64,000 bases of DNA from Planctomycetia bacterium (lineage in GTDB: Bacteria; Planctomycetota; Planctomycetia; Pirellulales; UBA1268). Under the pieces are notes generated by a model. It was not told the origin of the DNA. It made no database searches and was given only the letters and a program-made list of their open reading frames with translations. Below are positions 7,216 through 16,036 of the stretch, in pieces (positions within the stretch are counted from its first letter, which is position 1; every line of letters begins with the position of its first letter). Both the position numbers and the translations under genes were made by a program. Location of the stretch: assembly GCA_014192425.1 (NCBI GenBank), contig BJHK01000002.1:174147-238146 (forward strand), given 5' to 3'.

Positions 7216-9321
7216 CTACGGGAGTGCCTTCACGAACTCGATCCAGTCCGTCTCCAGTTGATCGAGCGGCTTGCCGTAGGCTTCTTCGAGGCTACGGATG
7301 CCTTTGCGGTCGTCGGCATAGTTCCGACAGTAGCGGGCGTACCAGGGAGACAGCAACTGCTTCTCCTGGAGGAAGAAGCACAGGTAGCGGGCCATGGCGT
7401 AGGCGACGTCGATCCGCTCGGCGAAGCACCGGTCGCTGTCTTCGAGAAACGCCCGCAACGGGAAGGTCTGCCCGTCCGCGAGAGCCTTCTTGAGCAGCGG
7501 CAGCCGCCAGTTCACCAGGCCGACGAGCCCGTCCGGCCGGGGGTCGGATTCCTCGTAGAGAGAACCGAGGCCCTCGCGGACCCAGATCGGGTGGGTCTGG
7601 CCCAGCGCTTCCATGTCGGCGAAGTGCAGGGCATGCGTGAACTCGTGGGCGGTCGTCCCCGTGCCGGTGCCCCGTCGGATGACGAGCGTGCGGGTGCCGT
7701 GGTTGTAGAAGCCGGCGGAGGTCCGCGCCTCCGGCCCGCCCCCGCGCAGGGCAACGAACGCCTCCGCGTCGTCGGTGAGGACGACGAGGAAGCCGCCCTG
7801 GGCCTTGTTCCTGAACAGCGTCTTGCCGTGCAGGCCGGCGATCGTCCGCAGGATGTCGATCGTTTCCTTCCCGGCCGCCGCCCCGCCGGCGGCGATGACG
7901 ACGTAGGGATCGTTCGCCTCCGACACGACCGTGTGGCTCTTGCCCAGCCTGTCGAGCAGCAACGTGGTCGCCTTCGTGAGAAACTCGGCCACGATCCGCT
8001 CCCTGTCGGCGAGCAACGCCTTGAACCGCTCGTCCTCGCGGAGCAGGTCGAATGCGTTGTCGGTCTGCAGCATGCCGAACTGCGTGAAGCCCGTCGCCAC
8101 GGCCCGGTCGAGGAGGGCCAGCGCCTCCGCCTCGTCGCCACGGAGCGCGCTCTCCCGGGCGCTGAGGTACAGCGTCTGGGCATATCCGGCCGCCGTGGGG
8201 CCGCCCGGCCGCGGGGTCGGCCGGCCGGTCTTCAGCCGGGCGACGAATCCGGCGCAGCCGCGATCGAGCGTGTCGATGGGCAGGTCGACCGGGTCGCCGG
8301 CCGGCGGCTTGACGCGGATGGACCGGTCGCCCAGTGCGAGCAGCGTGGCGGGAAGGTCCGCGGCCGTTCCGGTCTTCCAGGTGCGGAACAGGCCGAACTC
8401 GACCTGGCACAACTGCCCGCTGGTGTTTTTCCGGTGGTGCACGAACGCCGGAAACGAGATCTCCCACTGCGGCCAGCGGCCGGGGTCGTGGATGACGAAC
8501 CGCTCGCCGACGAGGTCGTAGCCGACCAGCAGCACCATGTGATCGAAGGTGGCGGCCTTGGGTTCTGGCTGGTAGTGCCCCGACACACCGAGGAGAACGG
8601 GATGATTGTCCCGCAGGCATGACAGCAGCCGGATCCGCTCGGCGAGGAAGTCGTCGTCGGTGACCCCGGGCCAGCTCTCCTCCGAGACCACCTGGAGGTC
8701 GGTCTTCCTGAGCGCGGCGATCAGTTCCTGGGCATAGCAGCCGCGCTTGCCATCCAGGCCGCCGAGCTCGTTCACCGTGTCCTGCGCGACCGGCTTTCCC
8801 AGGAAGGTTGACACCATCTCGACGCAGGCCTCCCCGCAGAAGTCCGGCTTCTGCCTGACGTAGGGGATGTCGAGGACGTGCCGCGGCCTGGCGACCGGAT
8901 AGACGATCGCCTCCCGGATATCGCCGCTGCCGAAGGCGACCGGCTTGCCCTCCGTGTCGGTGCCGGACAGGCGTCGTTCGGCACACTCCGTCACGCTGAC
9001 CAGCCGCCGCCGACCGTCCCGATCGACGACGCGGACGCACCGTGGGCCGGCCGCGAGATCGATCGCGAACCTTTGTACCGTCTCGAGCGCCGCAGTCCGG
9101 GTCTTGCCGTCATCCGCCAAGATGAGGATCGCATCCGGCCGGATGCGAAGGATCGTGCCGCGAACGACGGACCCATCCTGCAGGCCGATGTCATCGGCGC
9201 GGCCGACGGACACCGCCGCGAGGCCGATGACGAGGCACCAGGCCGCCCACTGCCGGCGAATGACGAGGAGGCCACGGTCCGATGCCGGACCGGCGGCCCA
9301 GTTTCCCCCGGTGAGTTTCAT
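7216..9321 (-). CDS. Secreted C39-like peptidase / TPR-like / gluzincin-like multidomain protein
   Basis: 701 residues from the start at 9321 (MKLTGGNWAAG, GGGA about 8 nt upstream). A hydrophobic segment at residues 20-45 looks like a signal or anchor. It is followed by a small beta domain (IGLQDGSVVRGTILRIRPD). Residues about 145-340 resemble peptidase C39-like domains: VRQKPDFCGEACVEMVSTFL holds the candidate nucleophile Cys, and FDHMVLLVGYD plus FVIHDPG supply the His and Asp/Asn. A TPR-like helical stretch follows (ARESALRGDEAEALALLDRA). Residues about 480-700 resemble gluzincin metallopeptidases, with HEFTHALHF (HExxH) near residue 558 and a downstream Glu in REGLGSLYEE. Two protease-like catalytic sites in one chain is unusual. 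It is probably exported; substrate unknown. The gene is flanked by mobile debris on one side and a divergent gene on the other. Confidence 0.8.
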   Translation of the reverse strand: MKLTGGNWAAGPASDRGLLVIRRQWAAWCLVIGLAAVSVGRADDIGLQDGSVVRGTILRIRPDAILILADDGKTRTAALETVQRFAIDLAAGPRCVRVVDRDGRRRLVSVTECAERRLSGTDTEGKPVAFGSGDIREAIVYPVARPRHVLDIPYVRQKPDFCGEACVEMVSTFLGKPVAQDTVNELGGLDGKRGCYAQELIAALRKTDLQVVSEESWPGVTDDDFLAERIRLLSCLRDNHPVLLGVSGHYQPEPKAATFDHMVLLVGYDLVGERFVIHDPGRWPQWEISFPAFVHHRKNTSGQLCQVEFGLFRTWKTGTAADLPATLLALGDRSIRVKPPAGDPVDLPIDTLDRGCAGFVARLKTGRPTPRPGGPTAAGYAQTLYLSARESALRGDEAEALALLDRAVATGFTQFGMLQTDNAFDLLREDERFKALLADRERIVAEFLTKATTLLLDRLGKSHTVVSEANDPYVVIAAGGAAAGKETIDILRTIAGLHGKTLFRNKAQGGFLVVLTDDAEAFVALRGGGPEARTSAGFYNHGTRTLVIRRGTGTGTTAHEFTHALHFADMEALGQTHPIWVREGLGSLYEESDPRPDGLVGLVNWRLPLLKKALADGQTFPLRAFLEDSDRCFAERIDVAYAMARYLCFFLQEKQLLSPWYARYCRNYADDRKGIRSLEEAYGKPLDQLETDWIEFVKALP

Positions 9322-9684
9322 CTGGATTTCCCGAAATCGTGGTGGCGCCACGTGCTCCGGGCCGTGGCGGTTCCCACCAACTCGTGGCGTGGTCACGGCA
9401 GAATCGCTTTCGTCATTGATCCCGACGCCGTGCGGCGTCGGTCATCATCGCCTCTGCAGAGTGTGGCAGTGGAGCAGGAGCATGTCCAGCATCGCCTCGC
9501 GGCCATGCCGCGGGCGTCAGCGATCATCGATCCGCAGGTGAAACATGGCTTTGGCGGCTTGTTTTCGCGGTGAGGACGCACTAGGCTCGTCCGCGGTGAC
9601 GGGCCGTGCGGCCGCGACGCGGCGGGCGATTCCGTCTGCCAGGCGACGGGCAGACAAAGCGATGGCACTGGGAGACGGCCAGCC
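9322..9684. other. Divergent intergenic region between two secreted-enzyme genes
   Basis: No gene seen. It separates the divergent starts at 9321 and 9685 and must hold both promoters; no clear -35/-10 pair stands out in this GC-rich DNA. A perfect 8-bp hairpin (CCGACGCC, loop GTGC, GGCGTCGG) lies at 9422-9441, upstream of the minus-strand gene. Confidence 0.5.
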
Positions 9685-11628
9685 ATGATGGACGGCAGGG
9701 CGGTGCGCATGCTCGGAGTGCTCGCGGCGGCGGTGCTCACCGCGATCGTCGGCGCGGCCACCGAGCCCGCCGTCCCGCCGGCCGCCGAACTGGGCGAACT
9801 GCTGGCCCGCCACGAAGAGCACGCCGCGCTGACGCCGGAACAGCGGGCCCGGACGAAGCGGCCGGAGTTCGACCATCCGCCGCTCTCGAAGGAGGCCGCG
9901 GCCGCGTGGAAGCAGAGCCTGTGGACGGCATGGAAGGAGCGGCTCGCGGCTCGCAAGCCCGACGCGCCGCAGCAACTCGGGTTTCCGCGGGGCTGGCTCA
10001 AGCCTGAGAACGGAGTCACCGTGGGGGCCGTGCAGGCCGACTGGTGGAAGGGTGCGGAAGAAAAAGTCCGCGTCACGATGCGATACGGGGCGCGGACGCC
10101 GGGCACGAAGCCGGAGCGGGGCTGGCCGGTGTTCATCAACCTGCACGGCGGCGGCAACAACCCGCAGGAGAATGACATGGGCTGGGCGGCATCGATGGCC
10201 CAGTACCCCGTGCAGCAGGGGCTGTGCATCTCCCCCCGGGCCCCGGTGGATTCCACGGGCAGTTGGAATGATCCGGCCTCGATCGCGGCGCTCGAGCGGC
10301 TGCTCGTCGAACTGCCGGCGAAGTGGGATATCGACACCGACCGGGTCTACCTGATGGGCTACTCGATGGGGGCCATCGGCGTCCTGCACCTCGGTCCGTC
10401 GCTGCCCGACCGCTGGGCCGCCGTGGCGGCGAGCGCCGGCTTCAGTTATCTCGGCGCCCGGAGCCGGTCCGCCCCGGAGAACCTCCTCAACCTGCCGGTC
10501 ATGATCCAGATCGGCACGGCCGACATGGATTTCCAACGCTATCCGCTGGCCCGGGAGTTCGCCCAGGCCGTCCAGGCGCTGGGCAAGCAGACCGGCTCTG
10601 GCTACCGGATCGAATACAGGGAGCATGCCGGCCAGGGCCACCAGATCGACGATCGCGATACACCCGCCTGGCTGGCCGCATGCAGCCGCGAGCCGCTGCC
10701 CAAGCGGGTCGTCTGGCACCAGCCGCTGTTGCCGCTGCCGCTCGGCACGGCCGACACGCCCAAGCTGCTCGAGAAAAACTACGACTTCCGGGCATACCTG
10801 CGCCACCGCTGTTACTGGCTGCGAAACGACGCCCCGGCCGCCTTCCAGCGACTCGACGTGAGTCGTGCGGGCAACGAGTTCCGGATCGACACGGCCTGCC
10901 ACGTGCCGCGGCTGACGCTGCTGCTCGACGACCGGTTCGTCGACCTCGATGAGCCGGTCCGCGTGCTGGACGGAACGCAGGAACTGGTCGCGATGCGGGT
11001 GCCGCGGACGGTCGATGCGCTCGCGGCCTCGCTCGTGGAGTACGGCGACCCCGAACTGATGTTCTGCGCGGAGTTGGAGGTGGCCGCGCCCGACAGCGTG
11101 GCAGCAATGGAGCGGCGGCAACCGACGACCGCCGAGGAATTGCGGACGCGGGCCCAGGAGCGGGTGGCCCTCAAGCAGTTCGCCGGCGCGGCCGCGGATA
11201 TCGAGGCGGCCCTTGTGCTGGAGCCCGGCACCGCGGCCGCGGTGCTGCCGCTGGTGCGCGATCTGCATGCCCATCTCGAGGACCTGCCGCGGTTCATCGA
11301 CGCCACACGGCGGCTGGCCGCGGCTCGGCCGGACGACGCCGAGGCGCAGGCCTCTGCGGCCGCGGTATTGCTGAAGGTCGAGCCCGAGTCGCTGCGGGAC
11401 GCCCCGGCCGCCCTGCGGCACGCCACGCGGGCCATGGAACTGACACAGCACAAAAATCCGCAGGTCGGCGGATTGCTGGCACTGGCCCAGTTTCGCAACG
11501 GCAATCGTGACGAGGCCGTGGCCACCGTGAAGGCCGCGCTGGCCCTTTTGCCGGCCGGCCGGGTTCCGAAGTTGCAGGCGGAACTGGAGGCCGCGCTCGC
11601 GACCTACGGTGCCGCAGATGCCCAGTGA
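9685..11628 (+). CDS. Secreted alpha/beta-hydrolase (esterase/peptidase-like) with C-terminal TPR-like region
   Basis: 647 residues; GGGAG lies about 10 nt before the ATG at 9685 (two adjacent Met codons). A short hydrophobic signal (VRMLGVLAAAVLTAIVGAAT) is followed by a helical prefix. The hydrolase domain spans about residues 120-340: WPVFINLHGGGNNPQEND provides the oxyanion HGGG, YLMGYSMGAIG the nucleophile Ser near residue 226, IQIGTADMDF the acid, and HAGQGHQIDD the His. This is a complete triad in the order expected of dienelactone-hydrolase/prolyl-oligopeptidase-type enzymes and phospholipase/carboxylesterase relatives. Residues about 340-480 are a beta-rich module, and the last 150 residues (LRTRAQERVALKQFAGAAAD and later units) look like TPRs. 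By fold it hydrolyses an ester or peptide outside the cytoplasm; the substrate is unknown. Confidence 0.82.
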   Translation: MMDGRAVRMLGVLAAAVLTAIVGAATEPAVPPAAELGELLARHEEHAALTPEQRARTKRPEFDHPPLSKEAAAAWKQSLWTAWKERLAARKPDAPQQLGFPRGWLKPENGVTVGAVQADWWKGAEEKVRVTMRYGARTPGTKPERGWPVFINLHGGGNNPQENDMGWAASMAQYPVQQGLCISPRAPVDSTGSWNDPASIAALERLLVELPAKWDIDTDRVYLMGYSMGAIGVLHLGPSLPDRWAAVAASAGFSYLGARSRSAPENLLNLPVMIQIGTADMDFQRYPLAREFAQAVQALGKQTGSGYRIEYREHAGQGHQIDDRDTPAWLAACSREPLPKRVVWHQPLLPLPLGTADTPKLLEKNYDFRAYLRHRCYWLRNDAPAAFQRLDVSRAGNEFRIDTACHVPRLTLLLDDRFVDLDEPVRVLDGTQELVAMRVPRTVDALAASLVEYGDPELMFCAELEVAAPDSVAAMERRQPTTAEELRTRAQERVALKQFAGAAADIEAALVLEPGTAAAVLPLVRDLHAHLEDLPRFIDATRRLAAARPDDAEAQASAAAVLLKVEPESLRDAPAALRHATRAMELTQHKNPQVGGLLALAQFRNGNRDEAVATVKAALALLPAGRVPKLQAELEAALATYGAADAQ

Positions 11629-11674
11629 TGGCCGCCCGTCACCGCCCGCCGTGCCACGTTCGCGGAACGCGGAG

Positions 11675-12019
11675 TTACTGTGTGCGGCCGCGATTCTGAC
11701 GCAGCTGAAACTCCTCGGGGATCACGAAGTCGTCGGTCGGGCTGCCGTCCGGCTCGGGAATGATCTGCAGCGTCTCGATGCGCGGAAGTTCGACGTCTTC
11801 CTTCTGCATCAGTGCCGTCAAGGTCTTGGGGGAGATGGTATTGAGTTGCTTGAGGCAGAGGGGACCTTTTCGCGCGGCGCGGGCTTGGGCGACGGCCACG
11901 GCGTCAGGGGATTCGAGGGCCGTGACGTTGGGAAGTTCGCCATTCCACGCGTTGAGGCCAGCGAGGGTCTTCGCGGCATCGGCGTCGAGCGTGGTCAGGC
12001 CGGTGCACGAGAGGCGGTA
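11675..12019 (-). pseudogene. 3' fragment of an LRR-like repeat protein, cut by IS91-like copy C
   Basis: An intact minus-strand frame runs from the element junction at 12019/12020 to the stop at 11675. It begins YRLSCTGLTTLDADAAKTLA and continues GLNAWNGELPNVTALESPDA. It then gives GPLCLKQLNTISPKTLTALM and a non-repetitive tail ending LRQNRGRTQ. The periodic 'L..L..L....A..LA...G.L.LP.L..L' pattern is the same as in the intact gene at 13842-15263, so this is a paralogue of that family. The 5' part is missing and the first base beyond the fragment belongs to the IS91-like right end. An in-frame Met at 11899 could in principle give a 74-residue product, but no ribosome site precedes it. Confidence 0.75.
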
Positions 12020-12020
12020 A

Positions 12021-12556
12021 AGGATAGCCCGGTCAATGGCACTTCCGCACCGGTCTTCCGGCTGATGAGCGACTCGTGAGCGTAGGGAGGAGCGGCCCGG
12101 GCATCCGGAGCGGGTTTCTCGAAACGCCCTGCACCCCCTGCGGTGGCGTTTTTCTCGCGTCGGCGCAGACCGCGTCCCAGTCGGCCGTTCCCGTGGCTTC
12201 GCCGCCTCGCGGCCGATGCCGGTCAGAGGCTGTGGATGTCGATCACGGGCAGCTCGTCGGGCGACACCTGAACCGCTTCGCGGTCGTCATGAGCCTGGAC
12301 GAGTTCGCCCCAGTCGGTGGGCGGTCCACGAGCCGGCGAGATTTCGCGTCGCAGCAGCCTCCGGTGCCGTGACCGTCGCCCCCATGCCCGCCGGTCGTGG
12401 CGTCGCACCGCTTGCCAACGTTACCAATCGCCAACGCCGTGACTGCCCGCCTGAGCTTGTGGTTCGGCGCGAATACTCCGTGATACCGATGACGGTGCTT
12501 CCGCGGCGGCGGGACGAGATCGGCGAACCGGTCCAAGAACTCAAATGCCGACCGCT
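12021..12556 (-). mobile_element. IS91-like element C, internally deleted
   Basis: Right end at 12021 (AGGATAGCCCGGTCAATGGC), subtype shared with copies B and D. The transposase C-terminus ([30 protein letters not shown]) is joined by deletion directly to GGHGGDGHGTGGCCDAK, losing the cysteine-rich ECPNCGG segment. Upstream parts FEFLDRFADLVPPPRKHRHR and HGVFAPNHKLRRAVTALA remain. Similarity stops near 12556. Confidence 0.75.
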
Positions 12557-12633
12557 CGAATCTTGGGACAAAAGCAGAAGAACATATAGCCGGCGCAAAG
12601 CAGCCGCCCACTGACCGGGGGGCCGGATGCGGG

Positions 12634-12795
12634 TCACGGTCCCGGCCCGCGGATAGTTGGAATTCGGACGGGCGTATTGAGTCGCGTTGCATCCATGCCC
12701 TGGGCATCGGCATCCAGCACGAGCACCAGCGACCCAAGTGCGATGAAAGCAAACGCCAGCGATCGAGCGGGCGATCGAATCAATAGGTGCACCAT
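12634..12795 (-). pseudogene. 5' fragment of a secreted-protein gene
   Basis: Start at 12795 with a textbook GAGGAGGT ribosome site 6 nt away. The 53-residue product is MVHLLIRSPARSLAFAFIAL, then GSLVLVLDADAQGMDATRLN, and a tail TPVRIPTIRGPGP before a stop. The first 32 residues are a clear signal peptide (cleavage after DADAQ or so). Such a strong start followed by an almost immediate stop, 78 bp before IS91-like copy C, suggests a gene whose body was lost when the element arrived or decayed. Whether the LRR-like fragment on the other side of copy C (11675-12019) was its 3' part cannot be shown. Confidence 0.5.
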
Positions 12796-12872
12796 AAAAG
12801 TACCTCCTCGTGTCTCGCGATTGGACAGCACCATGTCGTTTAACAACGCCCTGTCATTTAATGCCCTGCCGG

Positions 12873-13784
12873 TCAAGGCTTCTTCACACCCGAGTAGGGA
12901 TAGTTCGAGACGGTGTCCCAGACGATCTGCTGGACGATCTTCCGCTGCTCCTCGGTAATCGGCGCCAGATCATTGAACGCCTCCGGGAAGGTCTTGCCGC
13001 CACCAAACTTGAGGCTCGAACAATCGGGATTCAGCCCGATGGGCGAGACGCCGTACATCGTGGCGACGTTGCAGTAGGCGAACAGCGTGCGCAGATGCGA
13101 GCCGGGCCTCCACATCGGGTCGTGCGAGCGGGTCCATGGCCCCCACAGTTCCCCAGGGTCGGTGATTCCGGGGAATTTGCCCGCGGCCACCATTTCGATG
13201 AGTTTGCACGTTGCCTCTTCGACAGGGGAAATCACCATCACCTTCCGACCGTGCTTCTCGTTGATTTGGTCGGTGAGCTTCTCCAGGGCGAGGAGACCGT
13301 CCGGTGAGTCTTTACGTGGTTTCCAATGGAGCACCTTCTTGTCGCCACGGGGTTCGGTATGGGGCGTGTAATACGACTGCCAGACGAGGCGGAAATTCGG
13401 ATTGTTCTTGACGCCCGCGGCACAGAGGATCGCGGGAGTCGAATCGAGCCCGACTGCGCCCGCCCAATTACCCGCGTCCGGGTAGCAGTGCGGCGTTGCG
13501 AGCAGCAGCATGTCGAAATCGCCGCGCTCGAGCCCGTCGAGCTTGCCGGGCCGGATCCCCTTCTGCCCTATCATGTCGTGCCAGGTGCCGAGGTATGGCC
13601 CGCCCAGGGTCTTGTGCATGTCGATGCCAGCGGCCTTGACGACGGCATCCTCGCAGCCGAACAGGATCAGCATGTAGCCGACCCGGGCACCGGCCGGCTT
13701 GGCCGGCGCTGGGTCCGCGGCCACGCCGCACGCGGCGCACAATGCCATCACGGCCAACGCACTCAGTTTCACCATCGGATTCAT
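12873..13784 (-). CDS. Secreted protein of unknown function
   Basis: 303 residues from the Met at 13784 (MNPMVKLSALAVMALCAACG), chosen over the Met five codons earlier because AAGGAG sits 7 nt before it. The leader ends near AACGVAADP; the Cys could make it a lipoprotein, but the lipobox is imperfect. The mature part starts VGYMLILFGCEDAVVKAAGI and has an alpha/beta feel: DFDMLLLATPHCYPDAG, LVWQSYYTPHTEPRG, VMVISPVEEATCKLIEMVAA, FAYCNVATMYGVSPIGLNPD and a terminal helix. The mix of a Gly-rich first strand, conserved His and an SGNH-like middle is suggestive, but I cannot find the full GDSL block set, so no enzyme name is given. It is followed by the LRR-like gene on the same strand, 57 bp upstream in sequence. 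Confidence 0.7.
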   Translation of the reverse strand: MNPMVKLSALAVMALCAACGVAADPAPAKPAGARVGYMLILFGCEDAVVKAAGIDMHKTLGGPYLGTWHDMIGQKGIRPGKLDGLERGDFDMLLLATPHCYPDAGNWAGAVGLDSTPAILCAAGVKNNPNFRLVWQSYYTPHTEPRGDKKVLHWKPRKDSPDGLLALEKLTDQINEKHGRKVMVISPVEEATCKLIEMVAAGKFPGITDPGELWGPWTRSHDPMWRPGSHLRTLFAYCNVATMYGVSPIGLNPDCSSLKFGGGKTFPEAFNDLAPITEEQRKIVQQIVWDTVSNYPYSGVKKP

Positions 13785-13841
13785 CGTTTGCTCCTTCATT
13801 GGTTACGAACTCATGGCTGTCGAAAATATCAATTGAATCGC

Positions 13842-15263
13842 TCACTTTTTCGGCTTTAGCTCCCGCCCCGCTTCGCCCGGCGGCAGGCTGATCTTTGGGT
13901 TGGCCCCGAGGGCGACACGGGCCGCGGGCGAGGCCTTCTTCAGTCCCTTGAGTGAGACCGGGCCGATCGCCTTGGCCAGCGATTCAGCGGCCTCGTCACC
14001 GATCTCCTCCAGTCCGTCGAGGACGAGATCGCCCTCGTGCGCGGCAAAAGCCCGGGCCACCGGGACGGAGAGCGACTTGAGGCCGGAAAGGTCGACCTTG
14101 CCCTTGTGGGTCGCCAGCGCCGCGGCGACGTCGTCGGAGATCGTCGTCAGCTTCGCGAACTTCAAGTCGCCCGGCTGGGCCGCGTACTTTGCGGCGAGCG
14201 GCGCGGATGTGAGCGAAGTCAGCGAGGGCAGGCCGTTGAGTTTGCCCTTGGACTCAGCGAGCGCCTTGGCCACGTCGTCGGTGATCTCGGCGACTCCGTT
14301 GAGCGTGCTATGCGGCCCCCCTCCATACCTCGACACCACCGCGACCGCAAACGCCGGCGAAGTCAGTTTCTTCAAACCGTTGAAGTCGATCATCCGATGC
14401 GGCCCCGAAGCCATCTGCTTGGCGATGGCCTCTGCCGTCTCGTCGGTGAGTTCGGGGCCGAACATTCGGATGTCGAGGATGCCGCCGCCCTTCGCGAGCG
14501 CCACCGCCGTGGCGGGGGAGAGCGTCTTCAAGCCCCACATCCGCATGTTCGTGGGCGGTCCCGACATGACCGCGGCCGCCTCGGGGGAGATCGATTCCAA
14601 GCTGTGCATGCCGAAGCCGTGGCGACTGGCGACAATCGCCGCGCCGGCCTCGGGAGAGAGTTCCGTCAGCCCGATGTCGATCCAGCGGGGAAAACCCTTG
14701 CCAGCCTCGAGATATGCCGGCGGGCAAAGCGCCCGGGTGATCTCGGGCGTGATCCGCCGCACACTGCCGAGCCAGACCACCTCCTGCCGCCCCAGCCGCT
14801 CCGCCAGCGGAAGCGACGTCAGGCTTGGGAGGCTGTCGAGCCGAGTGTCGCCGACGCGCTTGGCCAGTGCCCCCGCAGTCTCGTCCGATAGTTCCTTCAA
14901 GCCCAGGACCAGCACGCCGGTGTGCGGAGCGAGTGCCTTGGCAGCCGCGGGGGATAATTCAGCCAGCTTCGGCAGACCGAGGCGGCCCTCGCATTGTGCC
15001 AGAGCGGCAGCCGACTCGAGCGTGAGCGTGGTCAGGGCATCGAAATAGAGGTCTCCTTTGTAGTTGGCCAGAACTGCCGCCACTTCGGGGGACAAATCCG
15101 TCACGCTCAACTGTAGGGAGTTGGGCTGCTTGAGCAGTTCGGTGGCCTGCTCGACGGTCAGCGTCTTGGCTCGCTTTGGATCGACTTTCTGAGCATGGAC
15201 TTGCCCCTGCACAAGTACGCTGAGAAGCATCACGAGTGCGATGGTGGTGAGGAATCGAGGCAT
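13842..15263 (-). CDS. Secreted leucine-rich-repeat-like protein
   Basis: 473 residues. Start at 15263 (MPRFLTTIALVMLLSVLVQG) with AGGAT 6 nt upstream and a clear signal peptide ending near VHAQ. From residue 35 nearly the whole protein is degenerate repeats of about 23-25 residues with the form 'L(S/T).E.A..LA...G.L.L..L..L', for example LTLESAAALAQCEGRLGLPK, LSPAAAKALAPHTGVLVLGL and ISDDVAAALATHKGKVDLSG. This is a solenoid pattern common in planctomycete exported proteins and distinct from canonical LRRs. It ends with a Lys-rich GREAGRELKPKK-like tail. A role in protein binding outside the cytoplasm is likely by fold only. A truncated paralogue lies at 11675-12019. Confidence 0.8.
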   Translation of the reverse strand: MPRFLTTIALVMLLSVLVQGQVHAQKVDPKRAKTLTVEQATELLKQPNSLQLSVTDLSPEVAAVLANYKGDLYFDALTTLTLESAAALAQCEGRLGLPKLAELSPAAAKALAPHTGVLVLGLKELSDETAGALAKRVGDTRLDSLPSLTSLPLAERLGRQEVVWLGSVRRITPEITRALCPPAYLEAGKGFPRWIDIGLTELSPEAGAAIVASRHGFGMHSLESISPEAAAVMSGPPTNMRMWGLKTLSPATAVALAKGGGILDIRMFGPELTDETAEAIAKQMASGPHRMIDFNGLKKLTSPAFAVAVVSRYGGGPHSTLNGVAEITDDVAKALAESKGKLNGLPSLTSLTSAPLAAKYAAQPGDLKFAKLTTISDDVAAALATHKGKVDLSGLKSLSVPVARAFAAHEGDLVLDGLEEIGDEAAESLAKAIGPVSLKGLKKASPAARVALGANPKISLPPGEAGRELKPKK

Positions 15264-15298
15264 GCGCAGATCCTGTCCGATTGTTTGATACTGGCGGA

Positions 15299-15455
15299 CT
15301 ACTTGCCCGCACTCTTGGTTACGCCGGTTCGCTTGTTCTGTTTGTCGTAGACGACCAGGTGGGTCCACTGCGTGTCCCCCACGTTGACGAGGACCGCCAC
15401 CGCATGGCGTCCCGTCCCGTCCCGTCCACATAGTACTTCACGTTGGAGACGCCGA
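15299..15455 (-). pseudogene. 3' fragment of an unrecognised gene with a slippage frameshift, cut by IS91-like copy D
   Basis: From the junction at 15455 the minus strand reads GVSNVKYYVDGTGRD. A frameshift inside four tandem GTCCC units (plus strand, near 15405-15425) is then needed to continue in the well-formed frame HAVAVLVNVGDTQWTHLVVY, then DKQNKRTGVTKSAGK and a stop. The two frames join naturally at the short tandem repeat. The text looks like the C-terminal edge of a secreted protein, but I do not recognise the family. As at 5903 and 12019, the fragment starts exactly where the IS91-like right end stops. Confidence 0.6.
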
Positions 15456-15833
15456 AGGATAGCCCGGTCAATGGCACTTCCGCACCGGTCTTCCGGCTGA
15501 TGAGCAACTCGGGAGCGTAGGGCGGAGCGGCCCGGGCGTCCGGAGCGGGTTTCTCGAAACGCCCTGCACCCCCTGCGGTGGCGTTCTTCTCGCGTCAGCG
15601 CAGACCGCGCCCCAGTCGGCCGTTCCCGTGGCTTCGACGCCTCGCGGCCGATGCCGGTCAGAGGCTGTGGATGTCGCTCACGGGCAGCTGGTCGGGCGAC
15701 ACCTAAACCAATTTCGTGCGCGAATACTCCGTGATACCGATGACGGTGCTACCGCGGCGGCGGGACGAGATCGGCGAGCCGGTCCAAGAACTCAAATGGC
15801 GAGCGCTCGACGCCGCCATTGGCCCCCGGGAAA
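15456..15833 (-). mobile_element. IS91-like element D, strongly shortened
   Basis: Right end at 15456, subtype of copies B and C. After the terminal 250 bp and a short C-terminal transposase stretch, the sequence jumps to the segment encoding FEFLDRLADLVPPPR and GANGG(V/A)ERSPFEF. Less than 400 bp remain. The left boundary is set at about 15833, where the 5' fragment of a GH-like paralogue begins. Confidence 0.7.
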
Positions 15834-16002
15834 CCTCGCGCCGGGATTCGTGATGACCGACGGCGCCATTCCCTCCTCGTTCCGAGGCTGCCGCGTCGTT
15901 TCGCCTGCCTCACACATGCTCGGAACCGCCAGGGTGAGCACGATTGCCGCTTCAAGCGTCCAGAAATGCGGGGATCGCCGGGGGGGAATGTCTCATCTTC
16001 AT
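15834..16002 (-). pseudogene. Duplicated 5' leader of the adjacent GH32/43-like gene
   Basis: The segment 15875-16025 is roughly 85% identical by eye to 17545-17695, the ribosome site, start and signal-peptide region of the intact gene at 16037-17668. It starts MKMRHSP like its parent. An extra G in a G-run (seven versus six) shifts the frame after seven residues; corrected, it would continue with an AAIVLTLAVPSMCEAGE-type signal. It then ends at IS91-like copy D. It is therefore a tandem duplicate of the leader only, or the remnant of a whole paralogue. Confidence 0.65.
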
Positions 16003-16036
16003 ACTTTCTCATTGTTGTTGGTGGTCGTTTCTTTGG

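Noticed and set aside
9517-11451. 644-residue open frame antisense to the hydrolase gene
   Set aside because: Shadow of a gene with a complete Ser/Asp/His triad; no start with ribosome site, no recognisable domain.
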